In this document: piece after piece, positions 1 through 12,187 of the stretch | Numbering within the stretch: the stretch's first letter is position 1 | Layout: every line of letters begins with the position of its first letter | NCBI GenBank assembly: GCA_030280995.1 | Contig: JASXTE010000001.1 | Span: 32,483,700 to 32,547,699 of the forward strand | Source: Hemileia vastatrix | Taxonomy: Eukaryota; Basidiomycota; Pucciniomycetes; Pucciniales; Zaghouaniaceae | Length of the DNA stretch: 64,000 nucleotides | Direction: 5' to 3' | Notes under the pieces: model-generated | What the model saw: only the letters and a program-made list of their open reading frames with translations | The model's database searches: none | Told to the model about the DNA's origin: nothing | Translations under genes and position numbers: made by a program

Positions 1-1030
1 AATCCTGTAGTAACAGGGATAATCCATCAAAATTAAAGAATAAGCAAAAAAGAGAGTATATGCGTATTATACATTAAAATAAAAGACTAAAAAGGGAAAA
101 TTAAGACTAATTATTACTTAAAAGTAAGGGCGATTAACAGTAGAAATTTCGGGGCTAATCATCACATTATACTATGTGAAATCCCCATTCAAAAATAACC
201 AAAATTGACTGAGAAACCACCAAAAAACCCAAAAAAGGGTGTGAGATGCAGGGTAACTACATGCAGTTCTTGGAAGGCGCTTTCATGAGTAAATCCTTGT
301 CTAATTTAGGAGAATTTAAGCGTGGTAATAAATTAAAGCACCAAGAATGAGGTTATTAATGAAATTAGTACATATAAAGAGGGTCAATGCATTTATAATT
401 AGGCTAGGACACTAAATAAGCACCTGTTGCCTATTTTAGTGTGTTTCCCCACAGTGGGCGTAGAATTTGGAGTAAATATAGTGTGAAAAAGATAAATTTG
501 CTAAAAATGAAGCTATTCATATGGGAAAAATGCAGGCAGTATGTGGCGAGTACACAGAAGCCATTTCTGGCATAAAAACACTAAATTTGAAAAGTGTTAT
601 TTTTATGCATTTTAGTAGCCAAATAAATAGCACTAATTAAAAAAATTGTTTTGTCAAAGCCCATTTTTAATATTATTAAATTTATAGCGCATATAATCAA
701 CTTTTAAGTGATTTAAAGCACATTTCTTGGTTTTTACATAAAAAAATGAAAACAACTGCTTTAAGTCTACTTAAAAATTATGTAGCCTTATATTTAAGGA
801 TCTTAAGATTACCCTAACATATTGCAACTTAATATTAAGTACATAATACTTATAAAAAGTGGATATATGCATGTATATAAGGTGTTATAATGGCATATTT
901 TGTATATTATCATAAATTTACTTATGTATACTATTTGTGTACTCTAATTTATTGCTCCCATGTATAGTCCATGTGTTTATCATAACTTATAAGTACCTTT
1001 TACTCAGTCCAGGGGATAACCAGGCTGACA
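1..1030 (-). repeat. LTR of G/F family, truncated by window edge
   Basis: Read on the minus strand, this LTR starts at 1030 with TGTCAGCCTGG. It runs leftward off the window and matches the opposite-strand copies at 61487-62520 (inverted here) and 37877-39042. It interrupts the RT of element A immediately to its right. For a minus-strand element the LTR at the right end is the 5' LTR, so either a full element lies to the left of the window or this is a solo LTR. The flanking GGAAA after 1030 may be the right target duplication; its partner is not visible. Confidence 0.8.
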
Positions 1031-1795
1031 GGAAAGGTAGCTGAAACATCTAAACATTGTGTTATCTCACCTATCCTAATTTCTTATGAGAAAGATAAAG
1101 CCAGGTTATGTGGTGATTAAAGAGCATTAAACACTTATACTGTTAATGATATCTATCCTTTACCCAAAATTAGCTCCAAAAATGCTACCTTACAAGGTGC
1201 TAAATATATCAGCTGTTTAGATGGTAATAAAGGATATCAACAGGTACCTGTTGAGGAGAATTCTCAGAATTTTCTGATGATTGCCACTCATAAGGGTATT
1301 TATAAGTATGTTTGGATGCCATTTGGCCCCAAAAATGCCCCTTAGGTTTTTCAAAAAGTTATGGAAAACACATTTCATCAGGAAATATTTACAGCATGGC
1401 TGATGGTTCACATTGATTATATCATCATATTCTCTAAAACATTTGAGGACCATCTTTACCACCTGTGTAAAGTGTTGCATAAGATGGATGATATAAATAT
1501 GACACTTGCCTTGAAAAAACACCAATTTGGTTTTCATTTCTTAAAAGTGCTTGGTCATGTTGTATCAGGTTTTCAGATATGTGTTGACCAAAACAAAGTG
1601 GCAGCCATACAACAGGTGAAAGCTCCTACCACAGTTTGAGATCTCCAGAGTTTTTTGGGAATGTGTGAATACTATAGAAATTATATTAAAAATTATTAGG
1701 TCATGACATTACCCATTACATAATTAACTAGGAAAGATTTTACTTTTGTCTGGAACAGTGAAAGACAAAGAGCTTTTGACACTATAAAACATTGT
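1031..1795 (+). pseudogene. Element A reverse transcriptase remnant
   Basis: The fragment begins in the N-terminal RT at CVISP and ISYEKDKARLCGD, then has a TAA where other copies encode the Tyr of GDYRALN. SCLDGNKGY and MPFGPKNAP follow. The catalytic YIDD box reads HIDY, so the second aspartate is lost, and a further stop lies just before VFQKVM. Downstream are the GHVVSG block and RT thumb, with more stops near 1637 and 1698. The enzyme cannot be active. Confidence 0.85.
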
Positions 1796-2239
1796 TTGAT
1801 GTCAGAACCTATTCTTACTTTGCCTGACTTTAATCGACCATTTGTTTTATACACTGATGCCAGTTTTATTGGTCTTGATGCTGCTCTCCATCAAAAACAA
1901 GTTATGAATGATGAAGTATCAGAAGTATTATTTTGTTATAATTCAAGACCCTTGAGATATAGTGAATTGAAATATGGTTCCACTCAACTGGAAAGTTTAG
2001 CAGAAGTGTGGGCTCTAGAGAAGCTACATTATTCTCTAGTCAACCAGAAATTTGAACTTTTCACTGACTTCAGTGCAGTTAAATACCTCTTCATCTTAAA
2101 AACACCTAACAAAAATATGTTCAGATGGCAGCTAGCTGTTCAAGAATACAGAGGGAGGATGACAATAATTCATAGGGCTGGTATTGTTCACTCAAATGTG
2201 GATATTTTATCAAGGTTAACTTTGCCAAATGATGAGTAA
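1796..2239 (+). pseudogene. Element A RNase H domain (open 147 codons)
   Basis: This Ty3-type RNase H would remove genomic RNA during reverse transcription. It opens with PILTLPDFNRPFVLYTDASF, where the YTDAS aspartate is the first catalytic residue. The ELKYGSTQLESLAEVWALEKL helix and FELFTDFSAVK follow, and it ends at HRAGIVHSNVDILSRL, the start of the connection to integrase. The stretch is open although its neighbours are not, but it belongs to a dead polyprotein. Confidence 0.8.
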
Positions 2240-3412
2240 ATCCTGCATATTTTCCTGAAGATGAGATAGTTCACATTCATGGGATATATGTGGTTGATAT
2301 GGAGAAACAGATATTACAGCATATTCTGGATTCATATGATAAGGACACTGACTTAACAAAGTAATGTAATATATTAAATGATCCAAAGAATGCTTCAATA
2401 CAAGCATTAATTAAAACCTCTCACCAAAGTACCAGAAGGCTTTGGAAAAAGGTCAATTTTCAATTGATGAAGGCTACCTATATTACAGAAGAAATTTGAG
2501 TAATTTTATTGTTATTCCTCCTTCTATGAAAGAGATCATCTTAAAAATTTGTCATGATGACATATTGGCTGGACATTTTGATCTTGAGAAAATAATGGTC
2601 AGAATTAAGAACACTGCTTGGTGGGTTAATATGTCTGAAGACACCAAACTATATGTTGAATCCTGTGATTCTTTCCAAAAATCAAAAAGATTGACTGGTA
2701 AAAGAGCAAGATTGATGCAACATATTGAAGCTACTGATGCACCATGTCAGATAATAAACATGGACTTTGTAATTGCATTACCCATTTCTGGGAAAGACAA
2801 TTATAAATCTTGCTGGGTTATTGTGGACAGATTCACAAGAATGTGTAAATTTATCCCTACTCACAAGGATGTTTCCACTAAATAATTAGCTTTCTTGTGG
2901 TGGTCTCATATGTTTAATACTTCTGGTTTTCCAAAGGCCATAATCTCTGAAAGAGACCCTAAATTTACTTCTGAATTCTGGATGTCTCTGATGGATGTTT
3001 GTGGTTGTGATCTGAAACTTTCTATTCAATTTACAAGGTAATAACAAATTAAAAGACCAATTTGGTGGTACATTTGTAGTCAGAAGAATGGTTGGTGATA
3101 ATACAGTTGAAGTTATCCTGTATTCTACATTTGACAGAAAAAATCCTGTTTTTTCATTATATCTTTTGAAACCTTACACATCCAAAAGTGATTTATTTCC
3201 CCAAAGGAGGTAAAGACCAAAGAAGACCCCTAATGTAATCGCTGAGACAGAAAAAATTGATAAGATTCAAAATAAAAGAATAGTTACTGCTGGAATGGGT
3301 ACTGAATGCTTATTGATATTGAAGAATAAATAATCTGAATATGATTCATGGATACCTCGAAAATAGATATCCAATCTTCCTACTCTGATAAAGAAATATA
3401 AAAAGAAAAAAT
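2240..3412 (+). pseudogene. Element A integrase and chromodomain remnant, internally deleted
   Basis: The zinc-binding N-terminus is present (CHDDILAGHFD to VESCDSFQKSK, with the second Cys of CDSC changed to Phe). The first catalytic Asp box reads INMDFVIALP. After DLKLS near 3020 the sequence jumps to the FNLQGN block. About 0.5 kb is deleted, including the catalytic Glu region and most of the C-terminal half. The GPY/F-like block and a chromodomain (from EKIDKIQNKR, about 3245-3412) remain, with two internal stops. Confidence 0.8.
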
Positions 3413-3448
3413 AATACAATTATTATTATTATTTATTTAGAGTGAGGG

Positions 3449-4627
3449 TGTCAGTTTGTGATAGTATCTAAGTATGATTTAATAGTAAATACTAATGGTC
3501 CTACTACTTATTGTTAAATTATTTAATGATTAAACCTCAGGGTAATACTATTAAAATAGGTATTCTCAATATAAACTCACAATATTTGGATTTTATGCGT
3601 GCTAGTGGTGGAAAATAGATCAATAAAATATAGTTATAGCTTATATAAAGATAATATCAATTTATAAATTCTTTATAATATATTTATATATGATAATAGT
3701 TGTTTTATAATTTTTATTTGAATTGTAGTAATTAAGTGATGTCCAATAACCCGTCAAATACTCCCTTACTTATACCAAAATCCACTGGAGTGCATAGACC
3801 TTCAATCCAGATGATGTCACTGCTATCCCCCGCAATTACAGCACTGTGAGGGCCTATAACCTCCCCATGGCATCCACTTTAAGAAGTTTCAACACCCACA
3901 ACTCCAGTAAGGACCCTCCATCACAATTAATGATACCAAAGACCCATACCATAAATAGAATAAACAGATAAAAGCGGATACCATAAAGAAACAGGTATAA
4001 TAACTCATCCAAAGAATATATAATGAGACCCAAAGCATATATAAGAACCAAATTAACTTTCCAAGCCCCCAATAACATCCCCAAGCAGCCATATTAACCC
4101 AGTAATAATATCCCAACCCATAAATCTTTGAAAATCCATCCAAGGAAGCAGATTAAGTTGTCCAAACTGGATATATGCGCCTGAAATAGGTTTATATGCT
4201 TGTGTAGGAGTTGTGAGTCCATTGAATACGTGCATATGACCTAAAATAAGCAGAAAAAAAAAGGCTATAGTCTATTAAGAGTTTAAAACACACTTATGGA
4301 CCTAAATATACATAATATAACTACATATTTGACTGAATATGAGGTTTATGTATACATATAAGCTTCTGTATGTCTATAATTACTTAATATCACTTAATAT
4401 AAGTATATTATAACCTCATTAACACCTTAATAAATATTATTAGGCTATGGGTAAGCTATTTAAACTACTATAAGTCATATAATAGTGTAATAATTATATA
4501 TATATATGTATTATAACCATATATATTAGTATTTTAACCTCATTTTTAAGTAATAAGCTTGATTTAATTAAGGTTATCTTATTTTAAACATAAGAATTAC
4601 TCAGTCCTGGAGATACCTAGGCTGACA
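3449..4627 (-). repeat. 3' LTR of element D (1179 bp)
   Basis: On the minus strand it begins TGTCAGCCTAGG at 4627 and ends CTGACA at 3449. It matches the truncated copy at 11121-12187 closely and the LTRs of element C more distantly. The polypurine tract of D (minus strand GGGTGTGGGAG, 4628-4638) sits directly upstream. Around 3880-4150 is a GC-richer block conserved in all four C/D LTRs. The open stretches there lack a shared ATG and I do not call them genes. Confidence 0.85.
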
Positions 4628-4689
4628 CTCCCACACCCAAAAAAAACAATAAAAAAGATGTTAAGACATTTTAATTAATTAGTAAGGAG

Positions 4690-6458
4690 TGAATAGAAAT
4701 TTTTTTTTTAAATTTCTATATTACATATACTGAATTTAAACAGTATTGTTTGGATTTAAATTTTTTCAAGAGAATTTCAAGATCAGAGATTTCATTTTCT
4801 GGAATCCACTGGTCATATTCACTTGATTTATTTTTAAACCTTAATAGATACTCAACTCCATTTTCTTAAGTAAGGTGTCTCTATTTAAGTATCTTTTTAA
4901 CTTCTTCCTTTTCAACTATTTCTTCAGGTTGCTGTTTATTCCTTCCTAATCGTCTTGGAAATAGAGGTGTATGATTAGAATGGTATGGTTTTATAAGAGA
5001 AATAGGAAATACTGGATGTTTTCTATCATATGGTGCATATAGAATAACTTCAACAGCATTGTTACAACCATCTTTTTTACTACAAATGTTCCAATGAATG
5101 GATCCTTTAATTTAACATTACCATTTAAATTAAAATGTAGTGTAGAAATAAGGACTTCATCACCCTCTTTGAACATTTTTTCTTTATGGGCTTTATCCCA
5201 TCTTTTCTTCTCATACTCAAATCCCTTATTTATACATTCCTGGGCATGCTTTCTGCATAATTCTTGCATCTGAAAAAAAGATTTTGTACCTGGATGGATA
5301 TCCAATCTAGGCAATTTTTTAAGATTTTTAGCAGGGGTATTAGGTACATAATCCAACCATAACTCAAATAGCTTTTTGCCAGTGACAGAATGTACTGTAC
5401 TATTGTATGCAAGTTCTAAACCTGGGATAAGGGTTACCCAATCATGTGTGAATTTGTCATTGTCTTTAAAGTCAAGACCAAAAGCACAATATCTTCTTAT
5501 CATATCTTCTAAAGTTTGTATCATTCTTTCTGCTAGCCCATCAGGTTGTGGATGGTGTGCTGTAGAAAGTTTTAATTGATACCCTGAAACATCCATAAGT
5601 GATATCCAGAACTAAGAAGTAAATTTAGGATCTCTGTCTAAGACTATTGCTTTGGGGAAACCTGCTATATTTAACATTTGTGTCCACCATAAAAAACTTA
5701 AGTCCTTTTCAGAAACCTCTTTATGGGTAGGAATAAACTTACACATTTTAGTAAATCTATCTACAATTACCCAGCAGGAGTTATAACTCTTATGCCCTGC
5801 TATTGGCAAACCTGTTACAAAGTGCATGTTAAATATTTCCCATGGAGCTTTTGGTTTCTCAAGTTGTGGTAATAAAACAGCTCTTTTGCCTTTTAATCTT
5901 TTAGATTTTTGACAAGAATCACATGTCTCAACATATTTTTGAACATCATCAGACATGTTAATCCACCAAGCTGTATTTTTTACTCTGGTTAATGTTTTAT
6001 GGAAGTCAAAATGAACTGCTAATATATCATCATGACATATGCTTAACATTAACTCCTTCAGTGTAGGGGGAATTACAGTTACATTGCTTAATTTATTTCT
6101 GTAATATATAAAACTATCCTCAATGGAAAATTTTCCTTTTATAATGCTTCTTTATACTTTTATGGTAATATTTTTATTAAAAACTCATTGAAGAATTTGA
6201 TGGATAATTTAATATTGTAGTAAGTTTATTCAAGTCAGTATCTGAAGCATAATTATTAAGAATTGATTGCATAAATTCATACTCAAGGTCTACAATATAA
6301 ATGCCATAAATGTTAATAATCTCTGTTTCAGGAACATAAGCAGGATTATCATCATTATTGGGTATAGGTACTCTAGATAACAGATCTAAATTAGAGTGCA
6401 AGGTTCCTGCTCTATGTGTAATAGTCATCTGTCCACTGTATTCTTGTACAGCTAATTT
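4690..6458 (-). pseudogene. Element D integrase and chromodomain
   Basis: Reading the minus strand, the tether HRAGTLHSNLDLLSR leads into the zinc domain (CHDDILAVHFD to CDSCQKSK). The catalytic core follows, then a GPY/F-like block. The first catalytic Asp box reads FNMHFVTGLP, so the Asp is replaced by His. The second Asp (VLDRDPKF) and the Glu (DGLAERMIQTLED) remain. A stop near 5613 splits the core. A chromodomain (ENGVEYLLRFKNK, 4730-4900 region) ends the polyprotein, with two stops. The domain is inactive as it stands. Confidence 0.85.
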
Positions 6459-7790
6459 TCATCTAAACATATGTATATTAGGAGTTATCATGTTTAAGAG
6501 TGACTTAACTGCACTAAAGTCAGTTATTAACTCAAATTTTTGGTCTTCCAGGTAAAAATGTAGCTTCTCAAGAGCCCATACTACTTCCAAACATTCAAGT
6601 TGAGTAGCACCATATTTCAATTCACTACTTCTTAGAGTATGTGAAATATAGCAAATTACTACTTCTGATATTTTTCCTTCAATAAGTTGTTTTTGATGCA
6701 AAGCAGCACCCAGACCAATAAAACTTGCATCTGTATACAATAAAAAAGGCAATTGGAAATCTGGTAATCCCAAGATTGGGGCTGTCATTAAACATTCTTT
6801 CAACTTATCAAAAGCCTCCTGTCTTTCATTATTCCAAATGAAAGCTTCTTATTTCTTTATCAGTGTGGTCAATGGTGAAGCAATATATTGGTAGTTATTT
6901 ATATATTGTCTATAATTACCACACATACCAAGAAAAGATTGTACATCCTTTACATTTTGAGGAATTCCAATATTCTTGATTGCAGCCACCTTATTTTGGT
7001 CTAAACATATTTTTAAGCTAGATACAATATGACCAAGCACTTTTAAAGACTCAAACCCAAATTTACATTTTTTCAATGCAAGCATCATTTTTATTTTATC
7101 CATTTTTTTTGAAATACCTTCTTTAAATGGATTAAGTGTTCATCATAAGTTTTAGAGAACACTATGATGTCATCAATGTATACCATTAACCATCCCTCAA
7201 TCATTTCATTATGGAATGTTATATCCATTAACTTCTGAAATACTGAAGGAGCATATTTTGGTCCAAATGGCATCCTGACATATTTATGAATTCCCATATG
7301 TGTTGTTGTCAACAAAAAGTTCTGTGAATTCTTTTCTACAGGAATCTGATGGTACCCTTTATTTCCATCTAGGCAACATATATATATTTAACACATTTAA
7401 GGGTAGCATGTATAGAGAAAATCCTTGGCAAGTGATAAATATCATCCACTGTGAAAGTTTTTAATGCTCTATAATCACCACACAGTCTTGCTTTATCTTT
7501 TTCATAAGAAATTAGCACTGGTGATATTACACAATTTTTGGTGTAGTTTCAACCTTTTCAATAATGTTCATTTTTATTAACTTCTTAATATTATCCTCTA
7601 TGTCTTTCCTCTTCATTGGTGAAGGAGGGTATAGTTTCTTTTTAAGACAAGCAGGAATATTATCCATATCACAGGTTAAACTAATTTTCATCTCATGATC
7701 TTTTAAAAGGCCAAGTTCATTGGTTCCATGTGCAAAATCCATTGGAAATTCTTTAATTAAGTCCAAAATATTTGTTTTTTCAAATTTACT
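6459..7790 (-). pseudogene. Element D reverse transcriptase and RNase H
   Basis: Fragments in order on the minus strand are: the N-terminal RT (KKLYPPSPMKRKDIEDN), MPFGPKYAPSVF, an intact YIDD box in MVYIDDIIVFSK, the GHIVSS block, and RNase H with LLYTDASFIGLG. The RT core is broken by small frameshifts and stops near 7316-7526 and 6850. RNase H ends at a TGA after NIHMFR, and the same TGA occurs in element C. Confidence 0.85.
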
Positions 7791-10613
7791 TATCTGAGTG
7801 CCAAATGATTCCTTTGAAATTTTTTGTTTCCAGAAGTTCCATCTAATTGGATTCTCTTCCTTTGCAAGGAATATTTATCACATGACTCAATGTGTAAGAC
7901 CGTTTTAAAAGAATTTCTTTTAAATTTCCTTTTACCATTCATTCCAATTGTAAAATTATTATTAACAGGGTTAAATTTCACACCAAAATTAGTCAGAATG
8001 TCATTTCCAATGATAAAACAGTTACTACAATCAGTATTTTTTATTACCACAAAGTCACAAGTTACTCTAACATAACCATGTTGATGTTTAAAGAAAATAG
8101 CAGCTTTTTATCTATCAATGGGATGTAGTACTGATCCAAAACCTCTCCAATTTTTACTTTGAAGGTGTTCAAGCTTTGACTTATGTTCAATATCAATTTT
8201 ATGTAATGTATTTGTTTAAACAACAGAACAAGCAGATCCTGTGTCCAATACTATATTTACATTTTCTGCAGAAATGATAGCTGGAACCTTGATAGGTGTC
8301 ATTTTCAAGTTATCAGCTTGTATATCCTTAATGATTTCAGCATCTTCAAATTTCATTATGGATTCATTTGAGTCCATATTTAATATTGGAGTTTCAGAGA
8401 TGGACAAGTCATCTTCCAACATACAGACTTCATTTTCATCACTGTATGAGATATTACTGTCATAATCACTTGAATCTTTACCTTTATCTGTTTCATCTTC
8501 ATAATCATGCTGATTCACACCAATATTTATATTCTTCTCACATTTTTGACCTTTAACCCAAGTTCTATTACACTTATAACAAGTATTAGTTTCATAATTT
8601 TTAGGTACTACAGGTCCAGTAGGTTGTTTCTTCTTCTCCTGAAGTATTTTTGAATTCTCATTTTTCACAGGTTCATTATTTTGTTTATAAGTGGTGTACC
8701 TTGCTTCATACTTATGGTTAAATAATATTTCATTTCAAATATTAATAAATTCAGAATATTCATTAACCATTATTTTTCTAGCTACAACAATGTCTCTGAC
8801 AGATATAGGTAATTTATATATTATCTTATCTTTCCATAAGTTAAAATCCATGTTTGGCTCAATGGCTTTTAATAATTTATTCAAATTCATTAAAAATACC
8901 ATAGGTTTGTCACCATTCAATTGATTATACCTAGTTTTCTCATACAGTCTCTGCTGAGTGAGCCTGAATTTAGAACCTCTAATTTGTTTTTCAATTAGTT
9001 GCTTCCATTCAGCCCAAGAGTAATCTTTACCCTCACTCAAAAAAGCTTCAAACCATAATAAAGCAACATCCTTAAATAAAGAAATTAATTTTGATGTTAT
9101 TTCTTCATCTGGTAACTTATATGAGAATTTCAAGTTGTCAAATCTTAGGATAAAATGTTGTTAATCAGAGCTGGCTTCCCCATCATAAGTTGGGTACTGA
9201 TCTATCTTACGTCAGTTTTTCTGATTGGATTTTGTTTCACTAATCCTAGTTAAATACAATAACTCATTTACTCTGGATAAATGGTCTTTTAGTTCCTCTT
9301 GCACAGATTTGTGACTTACATTTGTATTTTCAGACTTGAAACTACCACCAGATGGTTTTACTTGTGGTGGTATGGGGAATGATTGAGATTCATTTTTTCC
9401 AATGAAAGGATTATTATTATACTGAGTATACTTATGATTATACTGATTCATTAGCAGATTAGCAGTTTCAATCTCAACCTTAGTGAATCTTTGAAGTAGC
9501 TCAGAGACACTCTGATTTGTCTGGGCAAAAGATAACTTTGTTCTTGCTTCTGTTTTTAATAAATGTGCCTCATACAACTTTTCTAACTCAAAGAATTTGT
9601 TTGAAAGTTCACTATATTTATTACTCAAAGAATCATACTTAAGAGTTAGAGACAAGTGTTCATTCTCTAATTCTTTATTTCTTGTTGCCAGTTGAGAAAT
9701 GTTCAATGTCATGGACAAAATTGTATCATTTGTGAGCTTAACTGTCTGTTCCTCACAATCAGTCATTCTATTCCATAATGCTGAAACAATTCTATGGACA
9801 GTAGGGTTATTATTAAAATACTCCATGTCTTCCTTCTCAAATTTTTCACTGTTTTGTGAACTTCTCATCTAGCTAGTAAGTGGCGGAAACTGAGGATTAA
9901 CTGTATTATTATTATAAATAGTACTGTTGTTATTGACAAAAGATAAGTCAGATGTATCTAAACAAACTCTGATTTTCTCAAGTCCTCCTTGATTCTCTGT
10001 ACAGATTGTACATCAATAAAATTACCTATATTGTAATCATCAGTATTGTGTTCAATTTGAGAGGGTAATCTACTTACCAGTGGATTTGTGCAAGCCCTGA
10101 TTTTTGGTGCTTTTGCATTCCTTTGAAGGGGTGATCTGAGGAAGTCTGATGAGGGGGAGGATCCCTGTTTCAACTGTGACTGGACCATTGGTGGTGGAAC
10201 CAATCCCACTTCCATTTCTCTACCAGGATTTTTTCTTGGGAATGATGTGAACCTCCTTGGGATGGGGGTTGTTGGCTTGGCTGCCCTACCTTTAAATCCA
10301 CCAAGGCTTGATTCATTTGTTGGAAACCCACCTTGCAGTTGTTTTGCAACTGCTCTACTTCCTTTAGAATGAAAGACTTTGATTCCTCCAGTTTCAGAAC
10401 CTTCTTTTCCAGATGGGACAGTTGATCCTGAAGAGGAGGTGAAGTCCTTTTGATTGTTATCTTTTATAAGAGGGCGTATTTTCCTCTATGCTCATTGACT
10501 CAGGTTGTGGGTAGGATTGACCCTCCATGGCAATGTCCTGGAGCAATCTTTTTAGCTTTAGACCTGGTGTTATAAGCAGTTTTTTCACTTAAATTGTCCT
10601 GTGGAGCACCCAT
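7790..10613 (-). pseudogene. Element D gag and protease
   Basis: The gag-frame start is ATG at 10613 (MGAPQDN). That frame hits a stop after about 37 codons and reopens downstream. A coiled-coil Gag segment (9212-9868), the capsid-like domain (8735-9200 region) and a zinc knuckle reading CYKCNRTWVKGQKC follow; the knuckle His is changed to Gln. The protease motif is VLDTGSACSVV (DTG active site), with a TAA just after it at about 8216. Inactive as it stands. Confidence 0.8.
10170..10528 (-). pseudogene. Element D ORF-X (overlapping +1 frame), frameshifted
   Basis: This is the counterpart of ORF-X in element C. It starts at ATG 10528 (MEGQSYPQPES) in a strong context (GCCATGG). One base appears to be lost after SIEEN compared with C, breaking the frame. 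It then resumes with ITIKRTSPPLQDQLS, a coiled-coil-like stretch and WKWDWFHHQWSSHS. It ends in the same TGA as in C, with a HP-plus-basic tail visible beyond the stop to 10074. Confidence 0.55.
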
Positions 10614-11106
10614 TGTGTCTTTAAATAACAATTTTACACATCTAATAAAGGTAAAACCAATATGGTAATTAGTAGACAAAAAATATTAGCAATACAATTA
10701 CTAATAAAAGCACTGGAGCTTTACCCTGAATTTATATCTTTATTTATTTTAATAAAATATAAGAAAAATTTGAAAAAATCTGTTTAAAATAAAAAACAAG
10801 TTTAACTAGACCTTAGAAAGGGTAAATAAATAGCTTACCAGGCTTTAAACAAATACCAATTTAATTGGGTGTTATATTGGTGACCAAATACCAAGTGAAA
10901 TTGGGTTTATATTGGGTACAGTTACTACTGTAAATACCTAATTTTTATTATAAAAAATTAGTACAATTATTATAAGGGGTTCCCCAATCACTGAGTTATG
11001 ATGACCCACTTATATTCTACACACCCAAATATTTGGTTTGTTTTGAGATATACTAGAGTAAAAATCACGTCCTAAGGCTTATACTAAATAATAAGTAATA
11101 ATTAAG
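10614..11106 (-). other. Element D leader (untranslated region)
   Basis: This is AT-rich leader between the PBS and the first gag ATG. It contains a donor-like TGGTAAGCTA (GT at 10838, minus strand) at the position where element C has TGGTAAGCTAC. A possible branch site CTAAT and an acceptor-like TTTATTAG lie near 10642-10680. No ORF of note. Confidence 0.4.
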
Positions 11107-11118
11107 GAAAGACCCCAG
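11107..11118 (-). promoter_or_regulatory. Element D primer-binding site
   Basis: The minus strand reads TGGGGTCTTTCC two bases after the LTR end (CTGACA). The same block, TGGGG-x-CCTTTCC or close to it, follows the 5' LTR of every element here, pointing to a common tRNA primer. Confidence 0.65.
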
Positions 11119-11120
11119 AT

Positions 11121-12187
11121 TGTCAGATTGTGCTAGTATATAAGTATGATTTAATAGTAAATACTAATGGTCCTACTACTTATTGTTAAATTATTTAATG
11201 ATTAAGCCTCAGGGGAAGACTAATAAAATAGTTATTCTCAATATAAACTCACAATATTTGGATTTTATGCATGCTACTGGTGGAAAATAGATCAATAAAA
11301 TATAGTTATAGCTTATATAAAGATAATATCAATTTATAAATGCTTTATAATATATTTATATATGATAATAGTTGTTTTATAATGTTTATTTGAATTTTAG
11401 TAAGTAAGTGATGTCCAATAACCCGTCAAATACTCCCTTACTGATACCAAAATCCACTGGAGTGCATAGACCTTAAATCCAGATGATGTCACTACTATCC
11501 CCCGCAATTACAGCACTGTGAGGGCCTATAACCTCCCCATGGCATCCACTTTAAGAAGTTTCAACACCCACAACTCCAGTAAGGACCCTCCATCACAATT
11601 AATGATACCAAAGACCCATACCATAAATAGAATAAACAGATAAAAGCGGATACCATAAAGAAACAGGTATAATAACTCATCCAAAGAATATATAATGAGA
11701 CCCAAAGCATATATAGGAACCAAATTAACTGTCCAAGCCCCCAATAAAATCCCCAAGCAGCCATATTAACCCAGTGATAATATCCCGACCCATAAATCCA
11801 TGAAAATCCATCCAAGGAAGCAGATTAAGTTGTCCAAACTGGATAAATGCGTCTGAAATAGGTGTATATGCTTGAGTAGGCATTGTGAGTCCACTGAATA
11901 CGTGCATATTACCTAAAATAAGCAGAAAAATAAATTTTATAGGATATTAAGAGGTTAAAACACACTTATAGACCTAAATATACATAATATAACTACATAT
12001 TTAACTGAATATGAGGTTTATGTATACATATAAGCTTATGTTTGTCTATAATTTCTTAATATCACTTAATATAAGTATATTAAGAATCCATTAATACCTT
12101 AATAAGTACTATTAGGCTATGTGTAAGCTATTTAAAATACTATAAGTCATATAATAGTGTAATAATTATATATATATGTATTATAAC
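11121..12187 (-). repeat. 5' LTR of element D, outer end truncated
   Basis: It starts (+ reading) TGTCAGATTGTG at 11121 and matches 3449-4627 until TTATAAC at 12187, where an LTR of element B begins. The last stretch, about 110 bp including the TGTCAGCC terminus, is absent. Confidence 0.8.

Larger units (their letters stand above)
1031..3448 (+). mobile_element. Element A: decayed Ty3/gypsy (B family) pol fragment
   Basis: This is the remnant of a chromovirus related to elements B and H. It holds RT, RNase H, part of the integrase and a chromodomain, in normal order but with several stops. The left end is cut by the LTR at 1-1030 and gag is missing. The right end retains a polypurine tract (3439-3448) that abuts the LTR of element D directly. 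Confidence 0.85.
3449..12187 (-). mobile_element. Element D: Ty3/gypsy chromovirus, near full length, minus strand
   Basis: It has two LTRs (3449-4627 and 11121-12187), a PBS at 11107-11118, a leader, gag, protease, RT, RNase H, integrase and chromodomain, all on the minus strand. About 110 bp is missing from the outer end of the right LTR, where an LTR of element B begins. Many stops and frameshifts make it non-autonomous. It is the same family as element C but a different subfamily. Confidence 0.9.

Noticed and set aside
3854..4235. Trp/Tyr-rich ORFs in the C/D family LTRs as membrane protein genes
   Set aside because: They lie within LTRs, lack a shared ATG and are open in several frames. 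Kept only as a low-interest regulatory or coding question.
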